From: Thalassotalea_B piscium_A | GTDB taxonomy: Bacteria > Pseudomonadota > Gammaproteobacteria > Enterobacterales > Alteromonadaceae | Assembly (NCBI GenBank): GCA_049347715.1 | Contig: CP186339.1 | Coordinates: 3,968,001 to 4,032,000 of the forward strand | Direction: 5' to 3' | DNA length: 64,000 nt | Part shown: positions 23,664 to 32,130 of the stretch, in pieces | Layout of the letters: each line of letters begins with the position of its first letter | Position numbering within the stretch: the first letter of the stretch is position 1 | The notes under the pieces: model-generated | Database searches by the model: none | What the model was told of the DNA's origin: nothing | What the model saw: the letters and a program-made list of their open reading frames with translations, nothing else | Made by a program: the position numbers and the translations under genes

Positions 23664-25536
23664 AGTTTAATGTTTTAAAATGTATTGCACTAGGATACTG
23701 TTTTGAATGATATATTTTATGCGTTGCTTTAACAAAATCTTCTGGCTTTGCAGTGAAAATGTTTTCAACATATTTTTGCGGATTTATATCAATAAAAGGG
23801 AACATACTACTCTGTATTTGGATCTGTAATTTATGCCCTCGCTTAATCGTATGTAACACATCATAAAGTTCAAAATTAACCTTGCTTACCTGGTTAGGTG
23901 TAAACGCTTTAGGCTCAGTAAAGCTATCGCGAAAACGCCCACGTATTACACCCCATCTAACAAGTTCATGACGATTTCCCGTTGCGTTATCCACTTTGTC
24001 ATTATTGGCATCTTTTCCTGGGAATACATCGACAAGTTTAACGACAATATCAGCCGCACTTTGTGATGTTGAAAACCATAAATCTAAATCGATAGCGCCA
24101 GCAATGGTAAAGTCATCGTTCATCACTGGGGTTTCAAACACCAACACATCAGGACGACGGGCTGAAAATCGTTGATCTTCGACCATGTAAGGCTTATCCC
24201 AGCCTCGGCTAATACTAGCCGAATGCGGTACTGGTTTGTTTGGATCGCTGATATATTCACTGAATCCATTGCCTTGTTCTGTCTGGTTTAAGGTTTCATG
24301 CTCACCTAAGTACAAGGTCTGTTTATTGCCATTTTTAGGAGGCCAAACATCAAAGGTACGCCAGCGATTACTACCGGTTTCAAACATAGTCGCGCTTGCT
24401 AATTTTACATTGCCTTCACCTTTTAGGTGCTGTTTAAAAAAGGGGAGTAGTATTTCTTTTTGGAACCACTCGCTGGTATCAAATCCAAAATTGGCTTCGC
24501 CTAATTTATCTCCACCACCTCGATTCCATTGACCATGATACCAAGGGCCCATAATCAATTTGATATGTTCATTTTTATTCGCTTTTGACATGGCCTGATA
24601 AGTGGCTAATGGGCCGTAAAGGTCTTCAGTGTCGTACCATCCCCCCACGACTAAGGTAGCTGGTTTTACTTTTTTCAAATGAGGTAAAACATTTCGTGCT
24701 TGCCAAAATTCATCGTAGTTAGGATGCTCAGTTAACTCATTCCAAAAAGGTCGCTTACCATGAAAATAATCTTTGTTCACATTCGATAAAGGACCTAACT
24801 TTCTAAAAAAGTCGTAACCGTCAGGCGTTACAGGATCCATACCTTTAGGCCAATCGGCATGAACACCGTCTCGCGCTTTATCAAATGAATCAAAGAAGAG
24901 AAATGCCATAGGAGTAACAAAAGCACCATTGCGATGAAAGTCATCAAAAAACCAATCAGCAATTGGTGCTTGTGGTGAAATAGCTTTTAATGCAGGGTGG
25001 CTGTTAATAGCAGCTACAGAGGTGTAATACCCAGGATATGAGGTTCCCCACATCCCCACTTTACCATTGTTATAGTCAATATTGTTCACTAACCAATCAA
25101 TAGTATCAAAGGTATCTGTAGCGTCATCCGTTGCTTTTTTTCCTTTTTTATATGCATCTTGAGGGCGCATATTGACATACTCCCCTTGAGACATAAATTT
25201 ACCGCGAACATCTTGAAAAACAAAAATAAAGCCGTCTTTTTCAAAGCTTTCACTTGGACCTAATTTCGTTTTATATTTATCACTACCATAAGGCGCTACT
25301 CGATATGGCGTGCGCTGTAGCATCATAGGATATTTTTTCGAATGATCATTGGGAACATAAACAGCAGTAAAAAGCTTAATGCCATCACGCATAGTAATTT
25401 TATGTTCATATTTTGTATAATTGGCACGAATATAAGCCGCTCGTTCATCGGCTTTTTTTACAGCGGCTAGCGCCAAAGTACTCATACATAACAAACAAAT
25501 AAACGTAAGAGTGCGAGTAAACCATACCTTTTGCAT
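23662..25536 (-). CDS. CocE/NonD family hydrolase (S15 X-Pro-type), exported
   Basis: 624 residues with a signal peptide (about 1-24, ending ALA). The alpha/beta-hydrolase domain has the nucleophile elbow GTSYPG (Ser in WGTSYPGYY, about residue 167), followed by a helical cap and a C-terminal jelly-roll domain (about 420-624: FETPVMNDDFTIAGAIDLDL, then the IQIQSSMFPFIDINP end). This is the layout of CocE cocaine esterase, cephalosporin acylases and X-Pro dipeptidyl peptidases. It hydrolyses an ester or amide bond in the periplasm; substrate unknown. It stands alone at the right edge of the accessory island. Confidence 0.9.
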   Translation of the reverse strand: MQKVWFTRTLTFICLLCMSTLALAAVKKADERAAYIRANYTKYEHKITMRDGIKLFTAVYVPNDHSKKYPMMLQRTPYRVAPYGSDKYKTKLGPSESFEKDGFIFVFQDVRGKFMSQGEYVNMRPQDAYKKGKKATDDATDTFDTIDWLVNNIDYNNGKVGMWGTSYPGYYTSVAAINSHPALKAISPQAPIADWFFDDFHRNGAFVTPMAFLFFDSFDKARDGVHADWPKGMDPVTPDGYDFFRKLGPLSNVNKDYFHGKRPFWNELTEHPNYDEFWQARNVLPHLKKVKPATLVVGGWYDTEDLYGPLATYQAMSKANKNEHIKLIMGPWYHGQWNRGGGDKLGEANFGFDTSEWFQKEILLPFFKQHLKGEGNVKLASATMFETGSNRWRTFDVWPPKNGNKQTLYLGEHETLNQTEQGNGFSEYISDPNKPVPHSASISRGWDKPYMVEDQRFSARRPDVLVFETPVMNDDFTIAGAIDLDLWFSTSQSAADIVVKLVDVFPGKDANNDKVDNATGNRHELVRWGVIRGRFRDSFTEPKAFTPNQVSKVNFELYDVLHTIKRGHKLQIQIQSSMFPFIDINPQKYVENIFTAKPEDFVKATHKIYHSKQYPSAIHFKTLN

Positions 25537-25694
25537 AGGTTATTCCTTGGTAGAAAGTGTTGTTAAAATGATAGAAATACTAAACATTTCAATACTATCT
25601 CATTTATGATTAATTTCACTAACTAATAGTAAAATTAATCAAAGTAAAGCGAATAACTTCCTGATGATTTTTTTATGCTTTTATACCTACTCAC

Positions 25695-26420
25695 TTAATT
25701 TTTAAGTTTATAGATAACATTAATACTCTTTGTAATTTCGATATGCTGAGGAATGAAAAGACTGGCACTGCCACTATCTGATTTCATACGAGCCATTGGA
25801 TATGTTCTGCTCTGATTTTCTAAGCCAAAAGTAGCAAAAAATGACGAGAAAGAACCCGTGTCATTAAAAGCAAATACAGATCCTAGTTTAACACCTAAGC
25901 CTGCAGCCATTTGCTCTGATTTAAATTTCGCTTTTTCAGCCGCTTCTTTAATTAACTCAACTTCTATTTTTGCTCGTAATGAAGAATCGAATTGGCTTTG
26001 AATATTGTTAAGGTGGTTAACATCTAATAATGCATTGCTGATCTCTGAGTACTTATTTAACTGTTCAACAATCACCTCAAACTGCTGGGTAAATTCATAA
26101 CCGACTATAGCTAAATCATTATAATTTTTATCTTTAGCTCTTTTAGCTCTTTTATTAATTTCATAAGAGGTAATATTTTTAAGTGGTATTTCATGCTTTT
26201 TAAGAATGGCTAATACTTTACTTGCTGATTGATTTAACACTTCTTTTGCTTCATTAGACTCTTTCTCAAATGAGGTTAAATAAAAACTTAACGTCACTTT
26301 ATCTGGCGCCACTTTTCGCATACTTTCACCGGTGACTGTGACAAAGGGAAAATCAGGTAAACTAGATGCATACCCTGTCATCGAAACAATTAAACCGATA
26401 AAAATTAACATTACTTTCAT
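25695..26420 (-). CDS. SIMPL domain (DUF541) periplasmic protein
   Basis: 241 residues with a signal peptide (about 1-18, ending YAS). The SIMPL domain opens with VTVTGESMRKVAPDKVTLSF and ends with the ISKSINVIYKL-type strand. Proteins of this family form ring-like periplasmic oligomers and are linked to oxidative or membrane stress. It is the last gene of a leftward cluster with two TonB-like proteins and an ECF sigma factor, 29 bp after the nearest one, so it may belong to that regulon. Confidence 0.88.
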   Translation of the reverse strand: MKVMLIFIGLIVSMTGYASSLPDFPFVTVTGESMRKVAPDKVTLSFYLTSFEKESNEAKEVLNQSASKVLAILKKHEIPLKNITSYEINKRAKRAKDKNYNDLAIVGYEFTQQFEVIVEQLNKYSEISNALLDVNHLNNIQSQFDSSLRAKIEVELIKEAAEKAKFKSEQMAAGLGVKLGSVFAFNDTGSFSSFFATFGLENQSRTYPMARMKSDSGSASLFIPQHIEITKSINVIYKLKN

Positions 26421-26449
26421 ATCACTTCCTTACTTAGGCTTTAATTAAA

Positions 26450-27157
26450 TTATTGATTAACTGCATTAAACTCGAAAACAATTTGATAATTTCTTTGCAC
26501 ATTATCTTCAGCTTTATATTTCCACTTAGCTAATGCCTTTTTAGCTGCACGCTGTAATGCTCTACTTACATCGCTTTCCACCACATTAATATTTTTGACC
26601 TCCCCTTGATTATCAATTTCATAACTAAGCTTAATACTCCCTGATTGTTTTGCTAATAACGCTTTTGTAGGATAGCTAGGCATAACTTTGAAAATGGGTT
26701 GAATGGATAATTTCGGTGCTTTAACTTGTGGTAAGGTAACCGTTTGAATCATGTCTATTTCAACTTTTTCCACATTATCTACACTGATATTACTGTCTAG
26801 GGACTTCACCAACTTTTTATCTACACTTAAAGTGGCAACTTCAGGTTTAGGAGGTAACTCAACTCGCTTTAATGGAGTTATTCCAGCTGGCGGTGCAACG
26901 TCGAGTTCTGCTATTTCTACTTGACGATAACTAGGAGTAGTGACGTCTTTGTTTATCGGTTGTTCTATAAGTTGAATAACCAATGCCATAATACCAAACG
27001 ATGCTAATCCCCCAACAGTAGCAATAGATAGGATTTTCATTATTGAGAATTTAGTTTTTTTCTTCCCATCTTCAAAAGAAATAGCGGGCGGAACTAATTG
27101 TGCTTTTCTAGCTTGATAAAGATGATTGAGTTCCTTATCAAATTGCTCATCGTTCAT
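26450..27157 (-). CDS. single-pass protein with TonB C-terminal domain in the anti-sigma position
   Basis: 235 residues: a 40-residue cytosolic start (MNDEQFDKELNHLY), one membrane helix (about 42-64), a Pro/Lys-rich periplasmic linker, and a TonB C-terminal domain (about 150-235: PIFKVMPSYPTKALLAKQSG, then RALQRAAKKALAKWKY). It overlaps the sigma factor gene by 11 bp. A gene placed right behind an ECF sigma factor usually encodes its membrane anti-sigma factor, so this could be a sigma regulator with a TonB sensor domain instead of an ordinary energy transducer. It has no ExbBD partner nearby. Confidence 0.8.
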   Translation of the reverse strand: MNDEQFDKELNHLYQARKAQLVPPAISFEDGKKKTKFSIMKILSIATVGGLASFGIMALVIQLIEQPINKDVTTPSYRQVEIAELDVAPPAGITPLKRVELPPKPEVATLSVDKKLVKSLDSNISVDNVEKVEIDMIQTVTLPQVKAPKLSIQPIFKVMPSYPTKALLAKQSGSIKLSYEIDNQGEVKNINVVESDVSRALQRAAKKALAKWKYKAEDNVQRNYQIVFEFNAVNQ

Positions 27158-27725
27158 AATGTGCCCTTAGTAGTTCTTTTAATGACTTGCGAGCATAACG
27201 TAAACGGCTTTTTACCGTTTCAAAGCTATCTTCTGTTAATTGACAAATTTCCATTACTGAAAACCCTTCTTGCTGGAAAATAATGGCTTCTCTTTGAAAA
27301 AATGGGAGCTGGTTAATCGCGATATTAAACGCTGCCAGTTTCTGATCATCTTCCACGTTTTCTGCTAATGTTTTGGTTATGACTATCTGCTCATTCAGCT
27401 CTTGCCATTGCCACTTTTGTTGACGTCTCAACTCATCAACTAAGGTATTTCTAGCAATAGTGTAAAGCCAACTTTTCACATTAGTATGACGTTGTTGATT
27501 TTGTGAATTCGACGACTTCATCACTTTAAGCCAGGTACTTTGCAAGGCATCTTCGGCAGTTTCTTTCTCTGATAAACTATAAAGATAGTGATAAAGAGAT
27601 TGATTAAATTGCACAACCAAACGTGATAGATACTTTTTATCACCAGTAGCTACATAGTTAGCAAGCCACTTTTCCGGTGTCTCTGCGGTATTTAACCAGC
27701 CTTTTATCACTGAAGGTAATTTCAA
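27147..27725 (-). CDS. ECF-type RNA polymerase sigma factor
   Basis: 192 residues with sigma region 2 (about 40-100: LYSLSEKETAEDALQSTWLK, then SWLYTIARNTLVDELRR) and region 4 (about 130-185: QLPFFQREAIIFQQEGFSV, ETVKSRLRYARKSL). No region 1 or 3, as in group 4 sigma factors. It sits between two TonB-domain genes (9-bp gap before, 11-bp overlap after), which points to one operon. Target promoters are not identifiable here. Confidence 0.92.
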   Translation of the reverse strand: MKLPSVIKGWLNTAETPEKWLANYVATGDKKYLSRLVVQFNQSLYHYLYSLSEKETAEDALQSTWLKVMKSSNSQNQQRHTNVKSWLYTIARNTLVDELRRQQKWQWQELNEQIVITKTLAENVEDDQKLAAFNIAINQLPFFQREAIIFQQEGFSVMEICQLTEDSFETVKSRLRYARKSLKELLRAHYER

Positions 27726-27734
27726 ATTAGCAGC

Positions 27735-28343
27735 CTAAGTTTGTTGTTCCATATTAAAGTCTAATTGCACGGTAAAATTCTTTTGCTTAACTTGTTTACC
27801 ATCAATAGTTTTTGCTGTGTATTTCCACTTTTTCAACGCTTGTTTGGCTGCTTTATCAAAAATACGTTTAGGTTGGGAATCAACAATCTTCACATTAATC
27901 ACCGCACCTATTTCATTAATATCAAATGCTAACACTACCCAACCTTGTAGCCCATTTCTTAATGCTTCAATAGGGTATTTAGGGTTAACCCTAACAATCG
28001 GCCTTGCATCAGTATCTCGCTTACTACCTAAAGTAACGCCATCTGCCACATTACTTTTTAAGTTAATCACAGACGGAGTATAAGTAAACGCTGTGTTAAT
28101 TTCTGTTACTTCTTGTATCACTTGGCTTTTAGGCATAACCATAGGTGGTTTGGGTAGCTCAAATTTATGCCGTGTGATTTGTTCAGCTTTTGTCTCTTCA
28201 GGTAATTCAATGACATCAATAACGACAGTCTGCGGAGTTTCCCCTATGCCTACCTGATCATTACCTATTAAAAACGCCATGAAAGCGAATAGACCAAGCG
28301 TGACTGCGCTGGCTATGCTAGCAATAGAAATTGTTTTTTTCAT
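27735..28343 (-). CDS. TonB family protein
   Basis: 202 residues from the ATG at 28343, preferred because GGGG lies nine bases upstream; the ATG five codons earlier overlaps that site. One N-terminal membrane helix (about 4-28), a periplasmic linker with PKPPMVMPK, and a TonB C-terminal domain (about 115-195: RPIVRVNPKYPIEALRNGLQG, then AAKQALKKWKY). TonB-like proteins pass proton-motive energy to outer membrane receptors, but no exbB/exbD is present, so its partner is unknown. First gene of the sigma-containing cluster. Confidence 0.85.
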   Translation of the reverse strand: MKKTISIASIASAVTLGLFAFMAFLIGNDQVGIGETPQTVVIDVIELPEETKAEQITRHKFELPKPPMVMPKSQVIQEVTEINTAFTYTPSVINLKSNVADGVTLGSKRDTDARPIVRVNPKYPIEALRNGLQGWVVLAFDINEIGAVINVKIVDSQPKRIFDKAAKQALKKWKYTAKTIDGKQVKQKNFTVQLDFNMEQQT

Positions 28344-28540
28344 TATGTATTTCCCCATTTATCAATTTGAATTAACAAGGTGTGATCACACAATAAGTAA
28401 TTAATGTTAATTACTTATCTCTAAAACGATGAGGGGAAGAAAAAGGGGTTAAACAATATTGAAATATTAATAATTAAATTGAATGGCGTTCGTATCTCTA
28501 TGAAATTATTGGCTTTCATAGAGATACATAAGATCAGTTA

Positions 28541-29404
28541 CTAGGCTTTCGGTTTAAGAGCCAATACCTTAGTAATGTCTTCAGCACTGTGGCGATTAGG
28601 AACTTGTTCCCAAATTTCACCCCATGACCGATTGACAACGCGACCACGCTGTACGGCTGGACGTACTAATATTTCTTCAGCCCAACGTTTTACATGGGTA
28701 TAGCTATCTACCGCTAGAAATTCTTTAGCATTATACGCTTCGCCTAATACTAAATTTCCATACCATGGCCAAATTGCCATATCAGCAATACTATAACTAT
28801 CACCTGCTATATATTTTGAATTAGCCAATTGCTTATCTAATAAATCTAGTTGACGCTTAATTTCCATGGTAAAGCGATTGATTGGATACTCAAATTTCTC
28901 GGGTGCGTAAGCATAGAAATGCCCGAAACCACCACCTAAATAGGGAGCAGAGCCTTGCAACCAAAATAACCAATTTAAAACAGCTGTACGTTCCTGTTTT
29001 GCTTGTGGCAAAAACGCATCAAATTTTTCTGCTAAATATAATAATATTGAACCTGATTCAAAAATATTTAAAGGTGCGTCACTTTCATTATCAACTAATG
29101 CCGGAATTTTAGAATTAGGATTAACAGCAACAAAGCCTGATGAAAACTGCTCGCCGTCTGAAATACTAATTAAATGAGCATCATATTCTGCGCCCTCTTT
29201 ACCTAATGCTAATAACTCTTCAAGCATAATTGTTACTTTTACTCCATTTGGCGTAGCCAATGAATAAAGCTGTAATGGATGCTTACCTACAGGCAAAGTC
29301 TTCTCATGTGTTGCCCCTGAAACTGGTCGATTAATATTGGCCCACTCTCCGCCATTTTTTGTCTCATGAGTCCATACTTTAGGTGGCGTGTATTGATTTT
29401 TCAT
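28541..29404 (-). CDS. yghU: glutathione transferase-like disulfide-bond oxidoreductase YghU
   Basis: 287 residues from the ATG at 29404 (GGAG five to six bases upstream); the longer frame to 29488 would overlap the previous gene. E. coli YghU has 288. The N-terminal extension (YTPPKVWTHETKNGGEWANINRP in part) and the thioredoxin-like domain (LYSLATPNGVKVTIMLEEL, NPNSKIPALVD) followed by the helical GST domain are typical of the Nu-class. These enzymes bind two glutathione molecules and reduce disulfides or peroxides. It follows an AhpD-like gene by 25 bp, so the pair likely deals with thiol or electrophile stress. Confidence 0.94.
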   Translation of the reverse strand: MKNQYTPPKVWTHETKNGGEWANINRPVSGATHEKTLPVGKHPLQLYSLATPNGVKVTIMLEELLALGKEGAEYDAHLISISDGEQFSSGFVAVNPNSKIPALVDNESDAPLNIFESGSILLYLAEKFDAFLPQAKQERTAVLNWLFWLQGSAPYLGGGFGHFYAYAPEKFEYPINRFTMEIKRQLDLLDKQLANSKYIAGDSYSIADMAIWPWYGNLVLGEAYNAKEFLAVDSYTHVKRWAEEILVRPAVQRGRVVNRSWGEIWEQVPNRHSAEDITKVLALKPKA

Positions 29405-29429
29405 TTTCACTCCAATGAAGTTATTAACG

Positions 29430-29984
29430 TTAGATTTTTTTCTGCCAAGCGAATTTTTCAAATGCTTTATCCATTGGCGTACTTGCAATATGGTTAGTGT
29501 AATTGCTGATCACTTTCTGTGAAAGTCCCAGAATAATTTCGAGTACTTGGCGTTCCCCATAACCCGCATCATAAAAAGCTTGTAGCTCATCTTCTGCAAC
29601 ATGTCCGCGATTGCGTACAATAATTAAGGTCATATCTAATAGTGCTTGTAATTTTGGGGTTGGTAAAGGATCACCATTACGTAATGCATCAATTAATTTG
29701 GCATCTACTTTCATAGAGTGAGCGATACCTGTATGTGCTGGCACACAATAATGACACTCATGTTCAACATTAATACCTTGCCAAACAACAGTCAGTTCTT
29801 CGTTATCAAAAGACGTATTCATAAAAAGTTCGTGCAATATTTGATACCCTTCTAACACTTGAGGAGCGCTCGCTAAAACACCATGTAAATTGGGTAACAT
29901 ACCGAATCCCTTGATTGAATTATTGAGTAAAGCGTGACTTTCTGCTGGTGCTGTATCAATGGTATGTAGCGTTAATGTAGTCAT
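29430..29984 (-). CDS. carboxymuconolactone decarboxylase / AhpD-like protein
   Basis: 184 residues, all-helical AhpD fold. The redox pair C77-x-x-C80 in HECHYCVPAHT with H84 nearby is the AhpD peroxidase-type motif, so a thiol peroxidase-like reaction is more likely than decarboxylation. It is the first gene of a pair with yghU and has two TetR-type operators in its promoter region (30016-30057), so it should be derepressed by the ligand of the TetR protein encoded just upstream. Confidence 0.88.
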   Translation of the reverse strand: MTTLTLHTIDTAPAESHALLNNSIKGFGMLPNLHGVLASAPQVLEGYQILHELFMNTSFDNEELTVVWQGINVEHECHYCVPAHTGIAHSMKVDAKLIDALRNGDPLPTPKLQALLDMTLIIVRNRGHVAEDELQAFYDAGYGERQVLEIILGLSQKVISNYTNHIASTPMDKAFEKFAWQKKI

Positions 29985-30015
29985 TAATTATTCCTAGCCT
30001 TAGGCTTGTCTTATG

Positions 30016-30031
30016 TGTACCAATTGGTAAT
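30016..30031. promoter_or_regulatory. TetR-type operator 1 (ahpD-like/yghU promoter)
   Basis: TGTACCAATTGGTAAT, a near-palindrome whose core TACCAATTGGTA is perfect. It is 32 bp before the AhpD-like gene and 26 bp from operator 2, with which it shares the TGTACC half. Confidence 0.7.
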
Positions 30032-30041
30032 TTAAAGCTAT

Positions 30042-30057
30042 TGTACCGATTGGTACA
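30042..30057. promoter_or_regulatory. TetR-type operator 2 (ahpD-like/yghU promoter)
   Basis: TGTACCGATTGGTACA, dyad with six-base arms TGTACC/GGTACA and extended by one more base pair on each side (TT...AA). Best copy of the three. Confidence 0.78.
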
Positions 30058-30258
30058 ACACTATCAAGCCTTCTTTGGAATAACTAAGAACAAAATAATA
30101 ATTTACCCAGTTAACACTCAGTAAATATAACAACCGCTTTATTGAGCTAAGGCGATAATGTTAGGGTTAACAGGTAATTAACCTTTCATAACGCCATGAT
30201 GAAGTATGTAATTTACAAGTGTTTGGGGCGCCTGCCTAAACGCAAGTTAGAGGAAAAG

Positions 30259-30861
30259 TTAATGCAGCCCTATACCTTTGAGCATATTATCAACTACAGG
30301 CTCTAATGCTTCGCTGGACGCCCCCCCTCTTGCCATTGAAGCTGTACCTTTCAAGACAGTGTACAAACTTAATGCATTTGAACTGGCATTTTCTGATAAG
30401 CCAAGAGCAATGGCTTCATCATCAGTGGCAAATAAGTGAGTTAGCATGGCTTTAGGAGCAGACTCTAGCTCAGTAAGTAATGAAGCTGCTTCATCTGGGA
30501 TATCTCCACCAACAAGCTCTGACTGACATAACACTAAGTAACAGCCTTTAGGTTGATCTGATTCACATTGAATAGACATAACAGACAACATATAGTTTTT
30601 TAGACGACTTTTTAATGGCACATTTTCTTCTGAAAGTAACCCTAAGTTAACCTGAATTTTGTTATCAATGTAATGCTGAGTTGCCTTAATAAATAGCGCT
30701 TCTTTATTGCCAAAGGTACTATACAAACTAGGTTTATTTATACCCATCGCCTGCGTTAAATCAGCCAATGAAGCACCTATGTACCCTTTCTTCCAAAAGA
30801 CGTCCATTGCCGCTTCTAACGCAACAGTTTCATCAAAGGCTTTTTTTCTGCCACTAGTCAT
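30259..30861 (-). CDS. TetR/AcrR family transcriptional regulator
   Basis: 200 residues. The N-terminal HTH is clear: ALEAAMDVFWKKGYIGASLADLTQAMGINKPSLYSTFGNKEALF (about residues 10-53, cited as one motif in parts). The ligand domain has the TetR_C style ending with a Gly-Ala-rich stretch. It is upstream of and parallel to the AhpD-like/yghU pair. A third copy of the operator lies in front of it, so it probably represses both itself and the pair. Ligand unknown; electrophiles or quinones would fit. Confidence 0.92.
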   Translation of the reverse strand: MTSGRKKAFDETVALEAAMDVFWKKGYIGASLADLTQAMGINKPSLYSTFGNKEALFIKATQHYIDNKIQVNLGLLSEENVPLKSRLKNYMLSVMSIQCESDQPKGCYLVLCQSELVGGDIPDEAASLLTELESAPKAMLTHLFATDDEAIALGLSENASSNALSLYTVLKGTASMARGGASSEALEPVVDNMLKGIGLH

Positions 30862-30895
30862 TACTATTTCACTTTATCAATTAATACCTTTGTAT

Positions 30896-30911
30896 TGTAC
30901 TTAGCGGTACA
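30896..30911. promoter_or_regulatory. TetR-type operator 3 (tetR autoregulation)
   Basis: TGTACTTAGCGGTACA matches operators 1 and 2 in the outer arms (TGTAC and GGTACA) and lies 35 bp before the TetR gene. Confidence 0.72.
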
Positions 30912-30941
30912 CAAAAATACAAATGACAATGAATAACCTCT

Positions 30942-31823
30942 TTAATAAACATTTTTGGCAAGTAAAGACTTAGCCAAATAGTCTACCAATAGTCGAATTT
31001 TAGGTGATAAGTGTCGGTTCTGGGGATACACTGCCCATATGCCTTGTTCTGATTCCCTATAATTATCAAGCAAGGTTACCAAAGAGCCATTTTCAATATG
31101 CGGCTGAACATAATAATCCGGTAACTGCACTATCCCTAAACCTTTTAATGCAGCATCTACTAAACTTTGACCACTGTTATAACGTAATCGACCGCTAACT
31201 CTAATGTGCTTTTCCTTACCACTATCTCGAAAGTGCCAATAATCAAGTGTCCCTAACAAACAACTGTGCTTATTCAATTCAGATAACGAATGGGGTACAC
31301 CGTGCTTTTTTAAATAATCGGGAGAAGCACAAATGTAATTAGTTCTTTGCCCTAATTTTTTCGCCATCATGGTTGAATCACTTAATTTACCTATTCGAAT
31401 GGCTAAATCATAGCCTTGCTCAACCAAGTCTATTTTCTGATTACTTAAGTATGCTGACACTTCAACTTCGGTATATTGTTTGGCAAAATCATTCACTAAT
31501 GGCAAAATTTGTTGTTCGCCATAAGTCACCGGGGCAGTAAGCTTTATTTTCCCTTGAGGTTTGGACTGCAAATTAGTGATAGCACGTTCAGCCGCTTCTA
31601 GCCCGTCAAGCACGCTACGGCAATGTTGATAAAATACACGACCTTCTTCCGTTAAAGACACATTACGAGTTGTTCGGTAAAACAATTTAATATGAAGCCG
31701 CTTTTCTAAGGCACTGACTTGCCGGCTAACCTGAGCGGTAGAGATTGCCATTATTTTTGACGCTCGCGTAAAACTCTCATTTTCGGCCACCGCTACAAAT
31801 TCACTAATACCTTCCCACTGCAT
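30942..31823 (-). CDS. LysR family regulator divergent from frmA
   Basis: 293 residues. HTH at about 1-60 (EGISEFVAVAENESFTRASKIM, TAQVSRQVSALEKRL) and a periplasmic-binding-like effector domain (about 88-290). The C-terminal style (YWHFRDSGKEKHIRVSGRL, GLGIVQLPDYYV) is of the CrgA/AaeR-like branch. It is divergent from frmA-fghA with a 307-bp region that carries two identical dyads, so it may activate the formaldehyde pathway. Effector unknown. Confidence 0.9.
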   Translation of the reverse strand: MQWEGISEFVAVAENESFTRASKIMAISTAQVSRQVSALEKRLHIKLFYRTTRNVSLTEEGRVFYQHCRSVLDGLEAAERAITNLQSKPQGKIKLTAPVTYGEQQILPLVNDFAKQYTEVEVSAYLSNQKIDLVEQGYDLAIRIGKLSDSTMMAKKLGQRTNYICASPDYLKKHGVPHSLSELNKHSCLLGTLDYWHFRDSGKEKHIRVSGRLRYNSGQSLVDAALKGLGIVQLPDYYVQPHIENGSLVTLLDNYRESEQGIWAVYPQNRHLSPKIRLLVDYLAKSLLAKNVY

Positions 31824-32130
31824 TATTATTACCCCTATGTATTAATAATTTCATTATACTTAGATGCTTACTCGAGATAAAACAAAAATAACGGTGCCAC
31901 ACATACTAATTAACATAAACCATCTGGACGAGACAGTGCATTATTACACCAACACTCACTAGACCTGAATAATTTCATTATTACTGACAGGTAAAAGTAA
32001 ATTTCAAATAAACGGTATTATCATTATCCGTTAAATCTCTTAAACTAGATTAATGTATTAATTGAATCCTAGTCTTACACTTTCGATAGCCAATGGATTT
32101 CTATCAATTAACCAAACAGTGAGAAATATC
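31824..32130. promoter_or_regulatory. divergent promoter region LysR / frmA with two identical dyads
   Basis: ATAAT-TTC-ATTAT occurs at 31845-31857, next to the LysR start, and again at 31969-31981, 124 bp away. The copies are identical over 13 bp and have the T-N11-A style of LysR sites. The region is AT-rich, so the dyads could be chance, but the exact repetition argues for a regulator pair bound with a loop. Confidence 0.5.
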
